64,000 nucleotides of DNA from Lepidostoma basale (lineage: Eukaryota > Arthropoda > Insecta > Trichoptera > Lepidostomatidae): contig JAHDVF020000453.1 in the NCBI GenBank assembly GCA_022606425.2, positions 62,001 through 126,000 of the forward strand, in the 5' to 3' direction. Under the pieces are notes generated by a model. It was not told where the DNA came from and did not search any database. It was given only the letters and a program-made list of their open reading frames with translations. Shown one piece after another: positions 1 through 10,506 of this stretch (positions are counted from its first letter, which is position 1; each line of letters opens with the position of its first letter). Both the position numbers and the translations under genes were made by a program.

Positions 1-240
1 CAATTCCAAGTCCTAGTCCAAGTTAACTGACATCGATTTGTTGGAATAATACACTCAGAATAACAATGAAAGTCTTAAAGCTGTAATTTAATTTAGGTTT
101 CCAAAAGTGCACTATATGGCTCAAAAATGGTTGATATTGCAACTTCTATGGTAAATACATATTTTACAACAGACTGTTTGAACCCAATTAGTGTTTGCAA
201 TTTGTTTTTAGCAATTATTATTTATTTTAGTGATTTACCT

Positions 241-398
241 CATGACAGGTAGCTAATCTATCGTCATTTTATTTTCACGTGAATCAGACATCAGACCATT
301 GATAGTGAGACAATCACACTGCCATCGCCGGAAATCCATCCCGGGACGTTTGATGTGGCAGTCATAGCACTTACCACTCCACCACGAAGGTCGGCCAA
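241..398 (-). mobile_element. tRNA-derived SINE copy
   Basis: Read on the minus strand, this starts with a tRNA-like head. An A-box-like stretch (TGGTGGAGTGGTAAGTGC) is followed by a decayed B-box (GGATGGATTTCC, compare GGTTCGANNCC). The body then runs through GGCAGTGTGATTGTC to GATAGATTAGCTACCTGTCATG. The body recurs at 27376, 42118 and 47585, which shows a dispersed family. The A and B boxes suggest a pol III promoter; mobilisation by a resident LINE is inferred. Confidence 0.6.
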
Positions 399-409
399 TT
401 ATTAGTTTT

Positions 410-700
410 TAGTTATTGTTAGTTGTATTACTGTTAAAATTTAAAACACTGTTATATATCACAATTTCTTTTTATTTACCGAGTGTCGCGACAGCTGTTT
501 CGCCAACCGATGCTGGCATCATCAACAGACCAGTTTATTGTAACCTCTGATGATGCCAACATCGGTTGGCGAAACAGCTGTCGCGACACGCAGTAAATAA
601 AAAGAAATTGCGATATATAACAGTGTTTTTAATTTTAACTATAATAATGTTGAAGTATTATAGTGTTTCGGCCAAAACAATGAACTATTTAATTGCATTA
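410..700 (+). mobile_element. Penelope-like terminal repeat pair (family A), hairpin
   Basis: Two arms of about 95 bp face each other (roughly 430-528 and 546-645) around a short spacer. Each arm carries CAACATCGG-type stem DNA followed by GGCGAAACAGCTGTCGCGAC. The family recurs at 14.3, 34.5, 38.2, 40.1, 53.9 and 54.6 kb. Assignment to PLEs is inferred from the inverted terminal-repeat layout and the hammerhead-like core shared with families that keep GIY-YIG coding. No coding remains here. Confidence 0.6.
547..582 (+). ncRNA. Hammerhead ribozyme-like core (family A)
   Basis: The order of core elements matches a minimal type I hammerhead: CTGATGA at 547-553, a stem II hairpin formed by GCCAAC and GTTGGC, GAAA at 571-574, self-complementary ACAGCTGT (574-581) as a tiny stem III, then C582 as the expected cleavage base. 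A second, opposed copy on the minus strand (about 489-522) has TTGATGA. A good stem I is not evident, so activity is doubtful. Confidence 0.55.
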
Positions 701-761
701 ATTAATTAATTAAACGTCTTTTAGAATAATTATTTGACAACACATTTTCAAGCTTGATAAA

Positions 762-888
762 TGATCAGGCGAGGGCGAGGTTGCAACGGATCGTGTCTCG
801 GGAGCTTGAGAAGATGTTGTTACAACGTAAGAAGAGAATCCCAAGGATGAGAAGCCTTGCTCCGGAAATGTCGGGTCACTCTATATAA
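762..888 (+). other. Possible terminal coding exon or retroelement C-terminus
   Basis: An open frame without repeat signatures encodes a basic helical tail (DQARARLQRIVSRELEKM then LLQRKKRIPRMRSLAPEM) and ends at TAA 886-888. An AATAAA signal follows near 966. A possible splice acceptor is the CAG just before 769. No family is recognised. It could be a host last exon, or the end of a decayed element. Nothing upstream links to it. Confidence 0.22.
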
Positions 889-1084
889 TCAGACAATAAT
901 TATATTCTCCCAAAGTAATTTGTTGTATAGAACAAACAAATACTCGTTCACCTCGCCTAATTACAAAATAAAGTATTTGTTTTTTTGAATTCATTATATT
1001 ACAAAATCCATTTCATTTGAACAAGTTTAACTGTTTAAAAAGAAAAAGATAACAGTATTTCAATAATAGTGTTAACGAAATTTT

Positions 1085-1230
1085 ATATAGGTACAAGAAG
1101 ATGGCAGCGAGCTGCCGAAACCGGCCTCAGACACAAATATTTGTGGATTTTAACTTTTGTAAATATAAATTGAAAAAAAAAATATTTTTTTTCATTTATT
1201 CTATGTTCGCCGTACTTTGTGTTGTAGATG
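1085..1230 (+). mobile_element. Penelope-like terminal fragment (family C) plus repeat tail
   Basis: It contains AAGAAGATGGCAGCGAGC, CTGCC and GAAACCGGCC, the same order as the family C terminus at 39.8 kb: stem II GGCAG/CTGCC, GAAA, and a near-palindrome with GGUC changed to GGCC. The following TTCGCCGTACTTTGTGTTG is shared with 16180-16205, so it belongs to dispersed repeats. Open frames crossing here are low-complexity chance ORFs. Confidence 0.45.
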
Positions 1231-1479
1231 TTTTATTTGTCTTTTTCTTTTTTATATACTTTGTGTGTACAAAACTTACTATAAAAAAATTAAATTACGT
1301 ATCAGACATCTTTCGGACAACCGGTCCTTCCTCAGTGATATTATAAAGATACATAGGTATTTCGATATTATAAAAATTTTGGGGAATGTGGTGAGAGTTA
1401 AAAGCAGTGGAGGTTTCAGCGTTTTTGCAGATCACAAGTAATTATATGTTAACAGTATTATGTACTCGTGATGGAGCGT

Positions 1480-1745
1480 GGCTGGATGTCGATAGCTGCG
1501 GGGCGGAGTCCGGGTGGTGAGCAGTAGAGGATGATGGCTCGCTGGGCAGTAGCGTCGGTCGGCTGGAGCGAAGACTCGTCGGAAGTCCTTTGTACGTAGA
1601 CTTGACAGCGTAGACTCGTGTCGGTTAGAAGTCGCAAGAAGGAATGACGTAGTAGCGTGGCTTCGTAGGTCGGCGGGAGAGGGAGTCCGAGATCCCTCGT
1701 GGCGTAGACTTATTAACGTAGACTCGTAGAAGTACCGCTTTTATA
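1480..1745. other. GC-rich island with repeated short motif
   Basis: This is an isolated GC-rich block in AT-rich DNA. GTAGACTCGT occurs several times, with variants such as CGTAGACTTATT and GTAGACTTGACAG. No long open frame, known repeat end or TIR is visible. It could be a decayed element or a regulatory island. Confidence 0.3.
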
Positions 1746-1959
1746 TGCTTTGCTTCCCTTTGCACACGATGCCCTAGTGACCTGTGTGAATGAATTCGGG
1801 TCCTGAATCATCATTTTTGCCTATGCAATGTATGTCATCATTGCGATAAGTAGGTCCTTAGTCAGGCGTTTTCGGTTATTCGTGTAATATATTTCATCAT
1901 GAAATATGCTGGTTCAGCATCGAAGTCCACTTATGTGAGTCACCTTCAAATTGTTTACA

Positions 1960-2080
1960 AATATCATCAGTTTTGACAGATGTTATAAAGATTTATTTTG
2001 GAACGTTTATGCTTTTGTTATAATAAATATGATGATTTTTTTTCATTATTTACCATGAACTTCTACCATGAAACTTAAAT
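1960..2080 (-). repeat. Dispersed retroelement terminal fragments
   Basis: ACAGATGTTATAAAGATT and the stretch around GGAACGTTTATGCTTTTG are the reverse complement of 16250-16300. The CATGAACTTCTACCATG stretch resembles the conserved outer end of PLE families B and C (compare 37700 and 39975). This is a mosaic of repeat ends. Confidence 0.35.
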
Positions 2081-2965
2081 TTTTTTTTGTTCGGTATTGG
2101 TTCACATTTTGCACGATATTCGCTTGATCGGTCGATTGTTTCCAGGTCGTATGCATAGATACAAATCTCATCTTCAATAACGGTGCATTTCATGAAATCC
2201 CGGTTGTCAGTTAATCATTGTTGCAAAGATGTCAACGCGACGCTTTTTTCCAAAAAACGAGATTTGACGGTTGTTGATGTAGATAGTTTAAGCTTTCTTA
2301 TATTATGCGAATAGGAGGCGTGTCGTTATAGACAAGGTGCCCAATAAATTTACGTAAGAAAAAATATTATCTATCTCACATTTTAATTACACTTAAAGGT
2401 AATTTAATTCATCAAATCAATTCGGTAAGACCGATTGAAGTGTAGTCGAATTAAAAGACTTTTGTTTTTTTAATGATTTTAAATAAGTATTGCATCATTC
2501 GTGGATATGTGAGATCGCATATTGAACGGGACAAGACGTGATTGGTAATAAGTAGTTCAATCAGCCTCGTGCACAACACCACCCCATACTAGATGTAAAA
2601 GTCCTTGACCAAATTGAAAAAAAAAACACTATTAATAATATCATTTGTCATTCGAAAAACATAACGTTTGCAGTTAGCGTTACGTGTTTATAGCAAATTA
2701 TACTTGAAGCTAAATATCTTCTTTACTTTTATTATTTGAGAGGATTTTGAATTGATATCTCTAATACAAATTTACTTCTTTACTACTTTCTTCTGCATTC
2801 AAGAAATGAACTTCTTCCGTTACCAAAAATAATTTGTGGTCTTGGTTTTGCCAAAAGTATATTTTCGAACAATCCAAATGATTTCGAATTGCACGTGGTT
2901 TTACAATATTTTTCTTTGCAACAGAGAATCCTTTATCGTTGTCAATTACTTTATTCAAACATATT
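2080..2965. other. AT-rich interval without a recognisable gene
   Basis: No open frame with protein-like composition, TIR pair or tail-bearing retroelement is visible. Frames near 2761-2958 are short and lack recognisable domains. Confidence 0.5.
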
Positions 2966-2967
2966 AT

Positions 2968-3141
2968 TAGTCTTCTTCGTCAGCTTGTCTCCATCGACTG
3001 CTGGACGTTATCCTCTCCACCCCCACGCCATCCCTTTCGGTCTTTCGTCAATGTTCTCCTGGCCCTTCCCGCCGTCCGCACAATATCATCGCTCCACCTG
3101 GGAGGCTATCTCCCGACACTTCTCCGGCCCAAACGTATTCG
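2968..3141 (-). mobile_element. LINE 3' end fragment with (CTT) tail
   Basis: CTTCTTCGTCAGCTTG followed by CCATCGACTGCTGGACG has the look of the 3' terminal segment of insect RTE-type LINEs read in reverse, with a short CTT-like tail at the left. It is GC-richer than its surroundings. It abuts the next LINE copy at 3142. The family assignment rests on general resemblance only. Confidence 0.45.
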
Positions 3142-3835
3142 TAACTAAATAACCATCACGCCGTCTCCCCGAAGGGGTAGGCAGAAAGAATGGACTGCCA
3201 CACCTTTCATTCCTAACATATTTCTCTCGCTTTCTCAACATTCATACATCGTGTTATGCACGCGCGTCGATTTCTCTGACTCCTCACATGGCCGACATTC
3301 AATATTTGATTTATTTGATCGTGCCACGTTTTCCTCGGTCTTCCTCTATTTCTGGTACCATTTACATCATTAACATATAATTTCTTTACCATTCTTTCTT
3401 CATTCATTCTTTCCATATGTCCAAACCATCTTAATGATCCTTTCATTATTTTGTTCATGACACCATCATTCGCATCGCATTCACTTCTTATATTTTCATT
3501 CGACACTTTATCATACACAGAATATCCACACATTCGTCTAAGAGATCTCATTTCTACTGCATTTATTCTATAATACTTTCATCCTTCCTTAGCCAGTTCC
3601 TTACAAAAGGGTCGGTAGAAGAACACTATTGTGCACTGCCATTCTAGCTTTTTTGGATAGGTTTTTGTTTGCGATGCCAACTTTAAGTGCACCATTCACT
3701 TTGTTGCCTGCCCCAACTCTTCTTTCAATATCCCTCTCCACTCTCCCATCTCTTGTAAACATACTACCTAAATACACAAACTCAACTACTTGCTCCAAAT
3801 TTTCACCATTTACGCTAATGTTGCAGACTATTAGT
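3142..3835 (-). mobile_element. RTE-like LINE, TTAG-tail family, 5'-truncated
   Basis: On the minus strand two frames cover the C-terminal part of a reverse-transcriptase polyprotein. One is at 3601-3835 (VEFVYLGSMFTRDGRVERD). The other is at 3213-3551 (SLRRMCGYSVYDKVSN, then LRWFGHMERMNEERM and GTRNRGRPRKTWHDQI). They are separated by a frameshift. The 3' end is the conserved GGGGAGACGGCGTGATGG block and a TTAG-type tail at 3142-3154. The RT active site lies upstream and is missing. This is the longest copy of the family's N-terminal side apart from the one at 52.7 kb. Confidence 0.85.
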
Positions 3836-4181
3836 ATAATTGCTCAATTAGTACATTTGAATTCGCATTCAAAAGAATCGATTTAAGATACGAATATAAT
3901 TTCATAGCCGGTTCGACGCACAAAAATCTCCAATCTAATCAGCGAAATAGTGTTTCTAAATAAGATTTGTATTCCAACATTTCATTCTTTCAATTCGTGA
4001 TATTTGTTTGCGTGAATTTGAAGTTTTCAGTGAGGTCATTGTATTCAAGCGTGACTCTAGGGAGATGGATTCCCAAAGTATTTCCTGTTTCAACATTAAA
4101 TACTACAGTTTTCATCGAAAAAACGCATATTTTAGATTAAATAATAATCGAATGTGATTTCCTGCATGATTTTTTGGAGGG

Positions 4182-4311
4182 AATGGTCGACGGATCGATT
4201 AGCAGAGGACGACCTCGCCAGGAGTACCTAGACCAGATTTGCCGAGATATGAGCTGCGCCTCTTATGCGGAGGAGATGCGTCGCCTTGCTGCAGACTTAT
4301 ATTTAGATTGA
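4182..4311 (+). mobile_element. LINE C-terminal fragment (GRPR/YLDQI type)
   Basis: The frame starting ATG 4182 encodes SRGRPRQEYLDQICRDMS, then CASYAEEMRRLAADLY, and stops at TGA 4309-4311. The pattern GRPR-x-x-Y-x-DQI-...-C-x-SY-x-E-...-RLA-x-D matches the extreme C-terminus of the LINE at 60.4 kb (GRPRNAYMDQV, CGSYTEIKRLAGDR). It is 5'-truncated. No host gene context is visible. Confidence 0.6.
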
Positions 4312-4559
4312 GACCGGAGAAGAATAATCTAAATACTATCTTTAGGATATTATTTGATAGAATGCTGAGCTGCCGATGCCAGTCAATGCACAACAATATT
4401 TATTTACGACATTATTTTATGTCTACAAAAGTGTTATTTTCAATGTGCACTTTACTTGTTGACTAATTAATATTTTATTAAATTGATAAAAACATTACAA
4501 ACCAAGAGTTTCCAAAAGGTATAGTAAGCTAATGGTTCAGGGGTTGTAATCTGACAATC

Positions 4560-5012
4560 TGTGACACAGCAATCATGTCTCCTAGGATGAAGACGTCCAA
4601 TTGTTCCTCCATCTCATAGTTGGTCTTCCAGGAGGGCGGTGTCAGAAGATGATTTCTTAAGCAGCTCTATATGCGAGACTTTTAGTATCCATTTTAGTTA
4701 GATGATCCCTCCAGTATCTTCTTCTGGATCTACTCCACCGAACGAAATCCTCTATTTCGCATTTTTTATGTCTGCGTTACGGACACGTACTCGGAGAATT
4801 TTTCCAAGAATTTATCTTCTCAGATGTTTTTAGAAGACCCTTGGTTACTCTACGGCATACGTCATGATATTCCGCACACTTATCTAATAAATTCTGACCT
4901 TGCTGTCAATATGCATGTGCTTGTTCTTCCAGACCAGATTCTTCAGACACTTTCACTCTACTCCCAAATATTTGAAGCTCATAACTTGTTCCATTTATAT
5001 CTATTATTAAAC
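4560..5012 (-). mobile_element. Decayed LINE fragment
   Basis: Minus-strand frames, with several breaks, retain IRVRNADIKN, FGGVDPEEDTGG and RPPGRPTMRWRNNW. This is the familiar C-terminal order of insect endonuclease/RT LINEs: an RVRN segment, then GRP-x-x-RW-x-x-NW. It is 5' and internally decayed. A TTAG-tail element abuts its right end at 5013. Confidence 0.5.
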
Positions 5013-5112
5013 TAACTAACTAACTAACCATCACGCCGTCTCCCCGAAAGGGAAGGCAGAAAGAATGGACTGTCACACTTTAATCGATGCGGCACTCCAT
5101 CCTTCTCTTTTC
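5013..5112 (-). mobile_element. Stub of LINE-tailed non-autonomous element
   Basis: The TAAC repeat tail at the left and the CATCACGCCGTCTCCCCGAA block equal the LINE 3' terminus. Inward, however, it reads TTTAATCGATGCGGCACTCC as in the elements at 16.4, 22.8 and 30.7 kb, not the LINE ORF. Only about 100 bp is present. Confidence 0.65.
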
Positions 5113-5254
5113 GCCATCTATTATTAATTATTTTTATATTCTTTTTTATGGGTAACAAACAGCGATTTCAATTTATATATTCAAACAAAATAGTAAAAAA
5201 AAGTAGTAAGATAGTTTCATTCGCCCCAAAGTGTTACTCCAACCATTTTTCTTA

Positions 5255-5495
5255 AATAATTTTCTTTCAGATAGGACACATAGGTGTTACTAAAGCACTT
5301 GTTGTAAATGTCGTATGTAAATGTCGCATATCCGGTATATTGCTGCGCTCTGAGCGTAGTCGGTCCGATATGCAGGAAGTTGGAATATTTGCCTCGCAGT
5401 GAGTCTTGCGAATCATAGGGGTATTCAGTGACAATTTGCTATGAATTTCAGAGTTGTCTATTTTGAAGTGTATAAATTTGTGAAGCAACATCTTA
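5255..5495 (-). mobile_element. CR1/Jockey-like LINE C-terminal fragment
   Basis: The minus-strand frame MLLHKFIHFKIDNSEIHSKL matches the paralogue at 51.2 kb (MLLHKIIHYKIDNSELLCKL). A shifted frame follows (IPTSCISDRLRSERS). This is the region after the RT domain of CR1/Jockey-clade LINEs. It is 5'-truncated and frameshifted. Confidence 0.65.
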
Positions 5496-5499
5496 TCGT

Positions 5500-5828
5500 T
5501 ATTGTTCGCATATTTTCAAGAAAGTAAAAGGAATATAAAGTAAGTGCAGAATTATAATTTGTAAATGACCTGCACCAACAGTCAGCTTACACCTCGTAAG
5601 TTATCAGAATATTGTGAGACTTTTTGTTTTATTGACAGATTATGTAAAAAAAATACATAATGAAAATATAATACATATTTTTTGACATAATTTGACAGTA
5701 AATTGTAAGTTATTTTACAGTGAATAATTATTAAATTGTATTTCTTCAATCAAAATATGTTGGATCACTTACATTTTTGTGTATATTTGATTAACCTCAT
5801 ATTATTTAATTTTAGTAAATTTTAGGTT
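5500..5828. other. AT-rich interval without a recognisable gene
   Basis: I see no open frame, repeat end or TIR pair that I can support. Confidence 0.45.
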
Positions 5829-6195
5829 TAAATAATTAATACGAATGAAAACGATAGTTTTCTAGAAGTTTTAATATATTTTATGGGAATGATATGTTTC
5901 GCCCTTCTAAGGCATTATCAAATGTGAGCAGAATATGGTAATTAACGAAAATTGATGTGACTTTTTACATTTTAAAAAATTTATTATTTGGATAGGTCCA
6001 GAAATATTGGAAAGTGTTTCTTGGAACTCGTTAAGAAATTTTGTGACAATGATTACATAGTTAGGGGGTGCTGGACGAACTGAAATTTCGTCACATTTTA
6101 TAATGCCTTAGAAGGGCGAAACATGTCATTCCCATGAAATATAATAAAATTTCTAGAAAACTGACGTTTTCATTCGTATTAATTTTTAAATATGG
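5829..6195. mobile_element. Penelope-like inverted terminal pair (family G)
   Basis: Two arms of about 90 bp (5831-5922 and 6099-6190) are inverted around a 175-bp interior. Each reads, outward in, AATACGAATGAAAACG..., TTCTAGAAGTTTTA, then ATGTTTCGCCCTTCTAAGGC. The same terminus directly adjoins GIY-YIG coding at 36.4-36.9 kb, which ties the family to PLEs. The interior has no coding that I recognise. Confidence 0.7.
6097..6127 (+). ncRNA. Degenerate hammerhead-like core (family G)
   Basis: TTTATAA stands where CTGANGA is expected. It is followed by a stem II of GCCTT/AGGGC with loop AGA, then GAAA, a self-complementary ACATGT at 6121-6126 and C6127. The catalytic core bases C3 and G8 are changed, so cleavage activity is unlikely. 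The architecture matches the other PLE families. Confidence 0.4.
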
Positions 6196-6361
6196 AGTTT
6201 TACATCATTGTTCAAGAAACAATAAATTTAGGTTTAAACTTTCACCTAATTATGTTAATAATATGTTGTAACTTAAATACGATGATGTAGTTTGTACTTA
6301 ATGTTGCCGTTATTTGTTACTTGTTCTATTGTTTAGATTAGTAAGTTTTAAGTTATTTTAT

Positions 6362-6491
6362 CGACGCGCGTGCATGACACAATTTTTGAATGTTGAGGAA
6401 GCGAGAGAAATATGTCAGAAAAGAAAAGTGTGGCAGTCCATGCATTCTGCCTACCGCTTCGGGGAGACGGCGTGATGGTTAGTTAGTTAGT
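6362..6491 (+). mobile_element. RTE-like LINE, very short 3' copy with clear TSD
   Basis: Only the last 130 bp of the LINE are present: CGACGCGCGTGCATGAC, the end of the ORF, the GGGGAGACGGCGTGATGG block and (GTTA)n. A perfect 13-bp duplication TAAGTTATTTTAT flanks it (6349-6361 and 6492-6504), showing target-primed insertion with severe 5' truncation. Confidence 0.9.
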
Positions 6492-6724
6492 TAAGTTATT
6501 TTATGAATACATTTTTACTAACTAGAAATAAGTCTATTTACAGGCTCTATATTGTTCAAATAGAGCCATTTCATAAATAGTGGGGTATCAATTATGATGA
6601 ACCTCTCACGATATTCTCATATTAAATCTTGTAAATAGAATATTACCTAGACCCCAATAAGAACTTGATAATATTATTTTAGATTAATTCAAAATACTTG
6701 TTACAAACAAATGCATAAAACGTT

Positions 6725-6900
6725 CGAAAATTTTCATTTTAACATCTGTCAAAATTGTCAATCTGTCAAAACATGTTACATTCGTGAAATTTTTTTGAAT
6801 ATTTATTTTGTATATATTATATAATATGTAACTGATGAAGGGTCCCAAAACATTATTGTTTCAATTTTTAAGTGCTGTGTTACAAAGTTTTAAAAAATAT
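6725..6900 (+). repeat. Retroelement terminal fragment with hammerhead-like residue
   Basis: AACATCTGTCAAAATTG and AACTGATGAAGGGTCCC resemble the arrangement at 16290-16380 (ACATCTATCAAAACTG, then CGACGAAGGGCTGG and GAAACACG). CTGATGA at 6832 with AGGGTCCC and AAAACAT suggests a decayed hammerhead core. The family is not identified. Confidence 0.35.
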
Positions 6901-6954
6901 TGTTCAATTATGAATCTACAATACAAAGTAATGGTGATATAAAAGATATTAGTT

Positions 6955-7075
6955 CAATTCCATTTGGTTTAATGGGTCGACCGGTTTCTGCAGCTCCATC
7001 CTAAGGTGGCATCGAGCTGCTGAAACCGGTTGAAGCTATATAAACTAAGTGGAAATAAACTTAAGGTATATTATG
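6955..7075. mobile_element. Penelope-like terminal hairpin (family C variant)
   Basis: GTCGACCGGTTTCTGCAGCT and, 40 bp on, AGCTGCTGAAACCGGTTGAA form opposed family C termini. GAAACCGGT is the stem III side seen at 39.8 kb. It is short and decayed. Confidence 0.45.
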
Positions 7076-7234
7076 AAGGAATTCTTATTTTCATTAATTA
7101 CAATGAACTTCTGCAAATAAATTTAATCAACATTTATATTCAGAGTTGATGTCTTTCGTGGTTGTTTATGACCGGAAGTAATTTTTAGGATTTTTACTCG
7201 TATGTTAGGGGGCAATTGGGGGGTTGGGTGAAAC

Positions 7235-8880
7235 ATGGCTTGTTTTCTTCTTCTCTTCTTCTTTCTCAGCCTATTCGCGTCCACTCCTGGACAAAGGCCT
7301 CCTCCATTCTCTTCCATGTCACTCTGTCCTGTGCCTTCTGCATCCAGGTTATTTCGACGTGTCTGTTCAGATCATTCTTCCACCGTAGTTGCGGTTGCCC
7401 TGCACTTCTCTTTGCCGTCCACGGTCTCCAAGTCAGCAGTCGTCTTGTCCACTTTTCGTCTGAGCTTCTGGCTACGTGACCTGCCCATTTCCATTTTACA
7501 GTCGCCACCCGGTGGATGGTGTCAGTGACCTTTGTTTTTCTGACTCTGTCTCTTAGGCTTATTCCTAACATGGCTCTTTCCATGAGTCTTTGGGTCAATC
7601 GTAGTTTCTCGGCACTTTGTTTGGACAGTGTAAGAGTTTCAAGACCATAAGTACAACGCAGGCTTCATAGACTTTTCGTTTCAGATTGATCGGTATTTTC
7701 CGGTTTTTCAGGATGTAACTCATGGTTCCGAAAGCTGCCCAGCTTAGTCCAATTCTTCTTTTTAGCTCTGCGGTTTGGTTATCTCGGCCCAATCGAATAT
7801 TGTGTCCCAGGTATGTATATTCTTGGACATTCTTAATTCTGTTGCCGTCCACGTTGATTTCAAGCCTTTCCGTGCCCATCACTTTGGTCTTTGCCAGGTT
7901 CATATTCAAACCTATAGATTTGGATGCATCGTTTAGTTCTTTCAGCATTTCAGCTAGTTTCTTCCGGAGTGTTGCTCACGAGTATGATGTCGTCGGCAAA
8001 ACGTAGATGGTTTAAATATTTTTCATCACTACGGATTCCTTTACTTTCCCAGTTCAGATTTTTGAAAATGTATTCAAGGGCTAATGTGAAACGTTTTGGG
8101 GATATTGTGTCTCACTGTCGGATTCCCCTTTTAATCTGAATCTTGTCTGTACTCGTAGATCAATCCACATTAAATATTACGTGGATAGATGGGTTTTTAT
8201 ATATAATATATTTTGGATTAGGGCCGTATATCATACCCGCTTGGTCCATCGCCGCCATAATAGCCCATGTTTCGATGGAATCGAAAGCGTTTTGGTAGTC
8301 GACATATCCCAGACATAGGGGAATATTTTATTCACTGCTCTTTTCTATAAGGGTCCGGAGTGTGTGTAAATGGTCAATTGTGCTGTACCCCTTCCGAAAT
8401 CCTGCTTGTTCTGCTGGCTGGTTTAGATCGAATTTATTTGAAAGGCGTTTTGTTATAATTTTTGTCATCAGTTTATATAACACGCTAAGTAGGGTTATCG
8501 GTCTATAATTTTCAATACACTTTGAGTCTCCTTTTTTAAAAAGTATTTGGACTTCGCCATTTGCCATCTCTCTGGTATTTTCTCTTCATCTAGGCATTTG
8601 TTAAGGAGAACACATTAGGCATCTTCTAGATGATTTCCACCATATTTGAGCATTTCTTCTGCCTTTTCCTGTTCTTTGATTCTTGTCTGTGTAGTGCAGC
8701 TCCGACTTCTGCTCGCGTCACTTCTGGGATTTCCTCTAAACTCATGTAATCAATCACTGGTTACTTTCTCTCATTTGCCAAGGGTCTGTTGGTCATATAG
8801 TTTTTCGTAGAACTTTTGTATGACAGCAATTATGTTTTCACGCCGGGAGAGAGATCTCTATGTCTGCAGGTGATAGTGTA
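7235..8880 (-). mobile_element. RTE-type LINE with (CTT)n tail, reverse-transcriptase remnant
   Basis: This is the longest LINE remnant in the window. Minus-strand frames, in order, show the start of the RT domain at 8328-8567 (LFKKGDSKCIENYRPITLLS, QAGFRKGYSTIDHLHTL), then YVDYQNAFDSIE (motif A) near 8290, FADDIILV (motif C) near 7985, and a C-terminal region at 7266-7598 (LGISLRDRVRKTKVTD, WAGHVARSSDEKW, LGQ-like QPQLRWKNDL, ending EEAFVQEWTRIG). The element ends in CTTCTTCTTT at 7244-7266. Several frameshifts and stops make it dead. The endonuclease end is missing. The same protein tail, better preserved, occurs at 12.0 kb, and the 3' end recurs at 50.6 kb. Confidence 0.85.
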
Positions 8881-9041
8881 GAGGCGGAGTTTAAGCCTCA
8901 ATCCGCACTCGTATCAATACTTACCACAAATAATAACAGTATTATATCTTATTTCCAAACATTATTTTTAAAAAAATATTATGAATATTGCAAAATCACA
9001 ATAAAGTAGAATTATTACAGTATAAGTGGAATCTCTAAGAA

Positions 9042-9303
9042 ACGAACTAACTAAGTAACCATCACGCCGTCTCCCCGAAGGGGTAGGCAGAAATAATGGA
9101 CTGCCACACTTGTCTTTCCTGACATATTTCTCTCGCTTGTTCAACATTCATTCATCGTGTCATGCACGCGCGTCGATTTCTCTGACTCCTCACATGGCCT
9201 ACATTCAATATTTGATTTATTTGATCGTGCCACGTTTTTTCCGGTATTCTTCTATTTCTGGTCCCATTTACATCGTTAACATATATATTTTTTACCATTT
9301 GTT
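9042..9303 (-). mobile_element. RTE-like LINE, TTAG-tail family, short copy with TSD
   Basis: This minus-strand 3' fragment has a TAAC-type tail at 9045, the CATCACGCCGTCTCCCCGAA block and reverse-read C-terminal coding up to VNDVNGT-like codons. The 10-bp repeat TCTCTAAGAA flanks it (9032-9041 and 9304-9313). Confidence 0.85.
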
Positions 9304-9680
9304 TCTCTAAGAAGAATGAGGTTAATATATTTTATTGATTTCTAATGACAAGAAAATAATGCTAGCTGAACGAATAAAATCATGATTCTAAAGCTAATGT
9401 GTGAACGGAAACCTTAATAGAATAAATTCGTGGAAAACCTTGCGTTTTATGTTAAAATCAAATAATGTAGACAAAACTATCGCTCTGCAGCACGATGCAT
9501 TGCATTCGAGTATGCCACAGGGCAGAAATGACACTTTGTTATGCGCTGCATGGAAATCCTACATCCCACGAAGGCAGAGCATCATTCCGCCTTAAAGGTT
9601 ATCCCATCTAGCCATATTGTCCCTGGATGTATGAATAGTTGTTCTCAGTTATTTTTTGCTTATTTGTATTTAATTAATTT
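9304..9680. other. Interval without a recognisable gene
   Basis: A 64-codon open frame at 9401-9595 has no recognisable motif and no splice context. I treat it as chance. Confidence 0.4.
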
Positions 9681-9683
9681 TAG

Positions 9684-10187
9684 TGCACAATGGTGTTCAT
9701 CTACCGACCCTTATGTATGGAAGCGAAGCATGGAACTGGCAAAGGAAGGATGAAAGTAGAATAAATGCAGTAGAAATGAGATCTCTTAGACGAATGTGTG
9801 GATATTCTGTGTATGATAGAGTGTCGAATGAAAATATAAGAAGTGAATGCGGTGCGAATGATGGTGTCATGAACAAAATAATGAAAGGATCATTAAGATG
9901 GTTTGGACATATGGAAAGAATGAATGAAGAAAGAATGGTAAAAAAATTATATGTTAATGATGTAAATGGAACCAGAAATAGAGGAAGACCGAGGAAAACG
10001 TGGCACGATCAAATAAATCAAATATTGAATGTCGGCCATGTGAGGAGTCAGAGAAATCGACGCGCGTGCATGACACGATGTATGAATGTTGAGGAAGCGG
10101 GAAAAATATGTTAGGAAAGAAAAGTGTGGCAGTCCATTATTTCTGCCTACCCCTTCGGGGAGACGGCGTGATGGTTAGTTAGTTAGT
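9684..10187 (+). mobile_element. RTE-like LINE, TTAG-tail family, best C-terminal ORF
   Basis: A continuous plus-strand frame (9683-10114) encodes the RT-distal C-terminus: TLMYGSEAWNWQRKDESRIN, EMRSLRRMCGYSVYDRVSN, LRWFGHMERMNEERM, NRGRPRKTWHDQINQILNVG, and RRACMTRCMNVEEAG. A CAG-to-TAG change gives a premature stop at 10112-10114. The remaining coding (QERKVWQSILSAYPFGETA in better copies) continues to TGA just before the (GTTA)n tail at 10174-10187. There is thus almost no 3' UTR, as in RTE-type elements. It is 5'-truncated and non-functional alone. Confidence 0.9.
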
Positions 10188-10261
10188 TTTTAATTTTATT
10201 TATATTAACATATGAAGTAAGAAAGAATCGATTTGTTTTAAATATTAAAGGAAAATAAATT

Positions 10262-10506
10262 CAGGAGAAAATTGCAGTGGTGCGTCTGTGTCTCACCACG
10301 TAGTTGCCGCGCTGGGGTATATGTTCGGGAGGCGTGGGCCGCGACGAGCATTCTAGGTCCACTCGCGGCGGGCATCACACGCGCGCGCGACGCTCCTCCC
10401 GTTTATTAAACACCGCGAGCTTTCTGATAAATAAAAGTTTTGTGGGGATATCTCTCTCGTCCGCTGACGGATTTCTTCGAAGTTCGGTCGTGCATGTGCT
10501 TCAATC
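10262..10506 (+). promoter_or_regulatory. CpG-rich probable promoter/5' UTR
   Basis: This is a marked GC- and CpG-rich block (for example GGCGTGGGCCGCGACGAGC and ACGCGCGCGCGACG) directly upstream of an ATG with a splice donor. No TATA box is clear. CpG richness in an AT-rich window and position point to a host promoter and 5' leader; this is inference. An open frame at 10304-10513 over this block is composition-driven. Confidence 0.45.

Noticed and set aside
7215..8139. Plus-strand open frames of 70-97 codons
   Set aside because: They are antisense shadows of the LINE reverse-transcriptase remnant on the minus strand.
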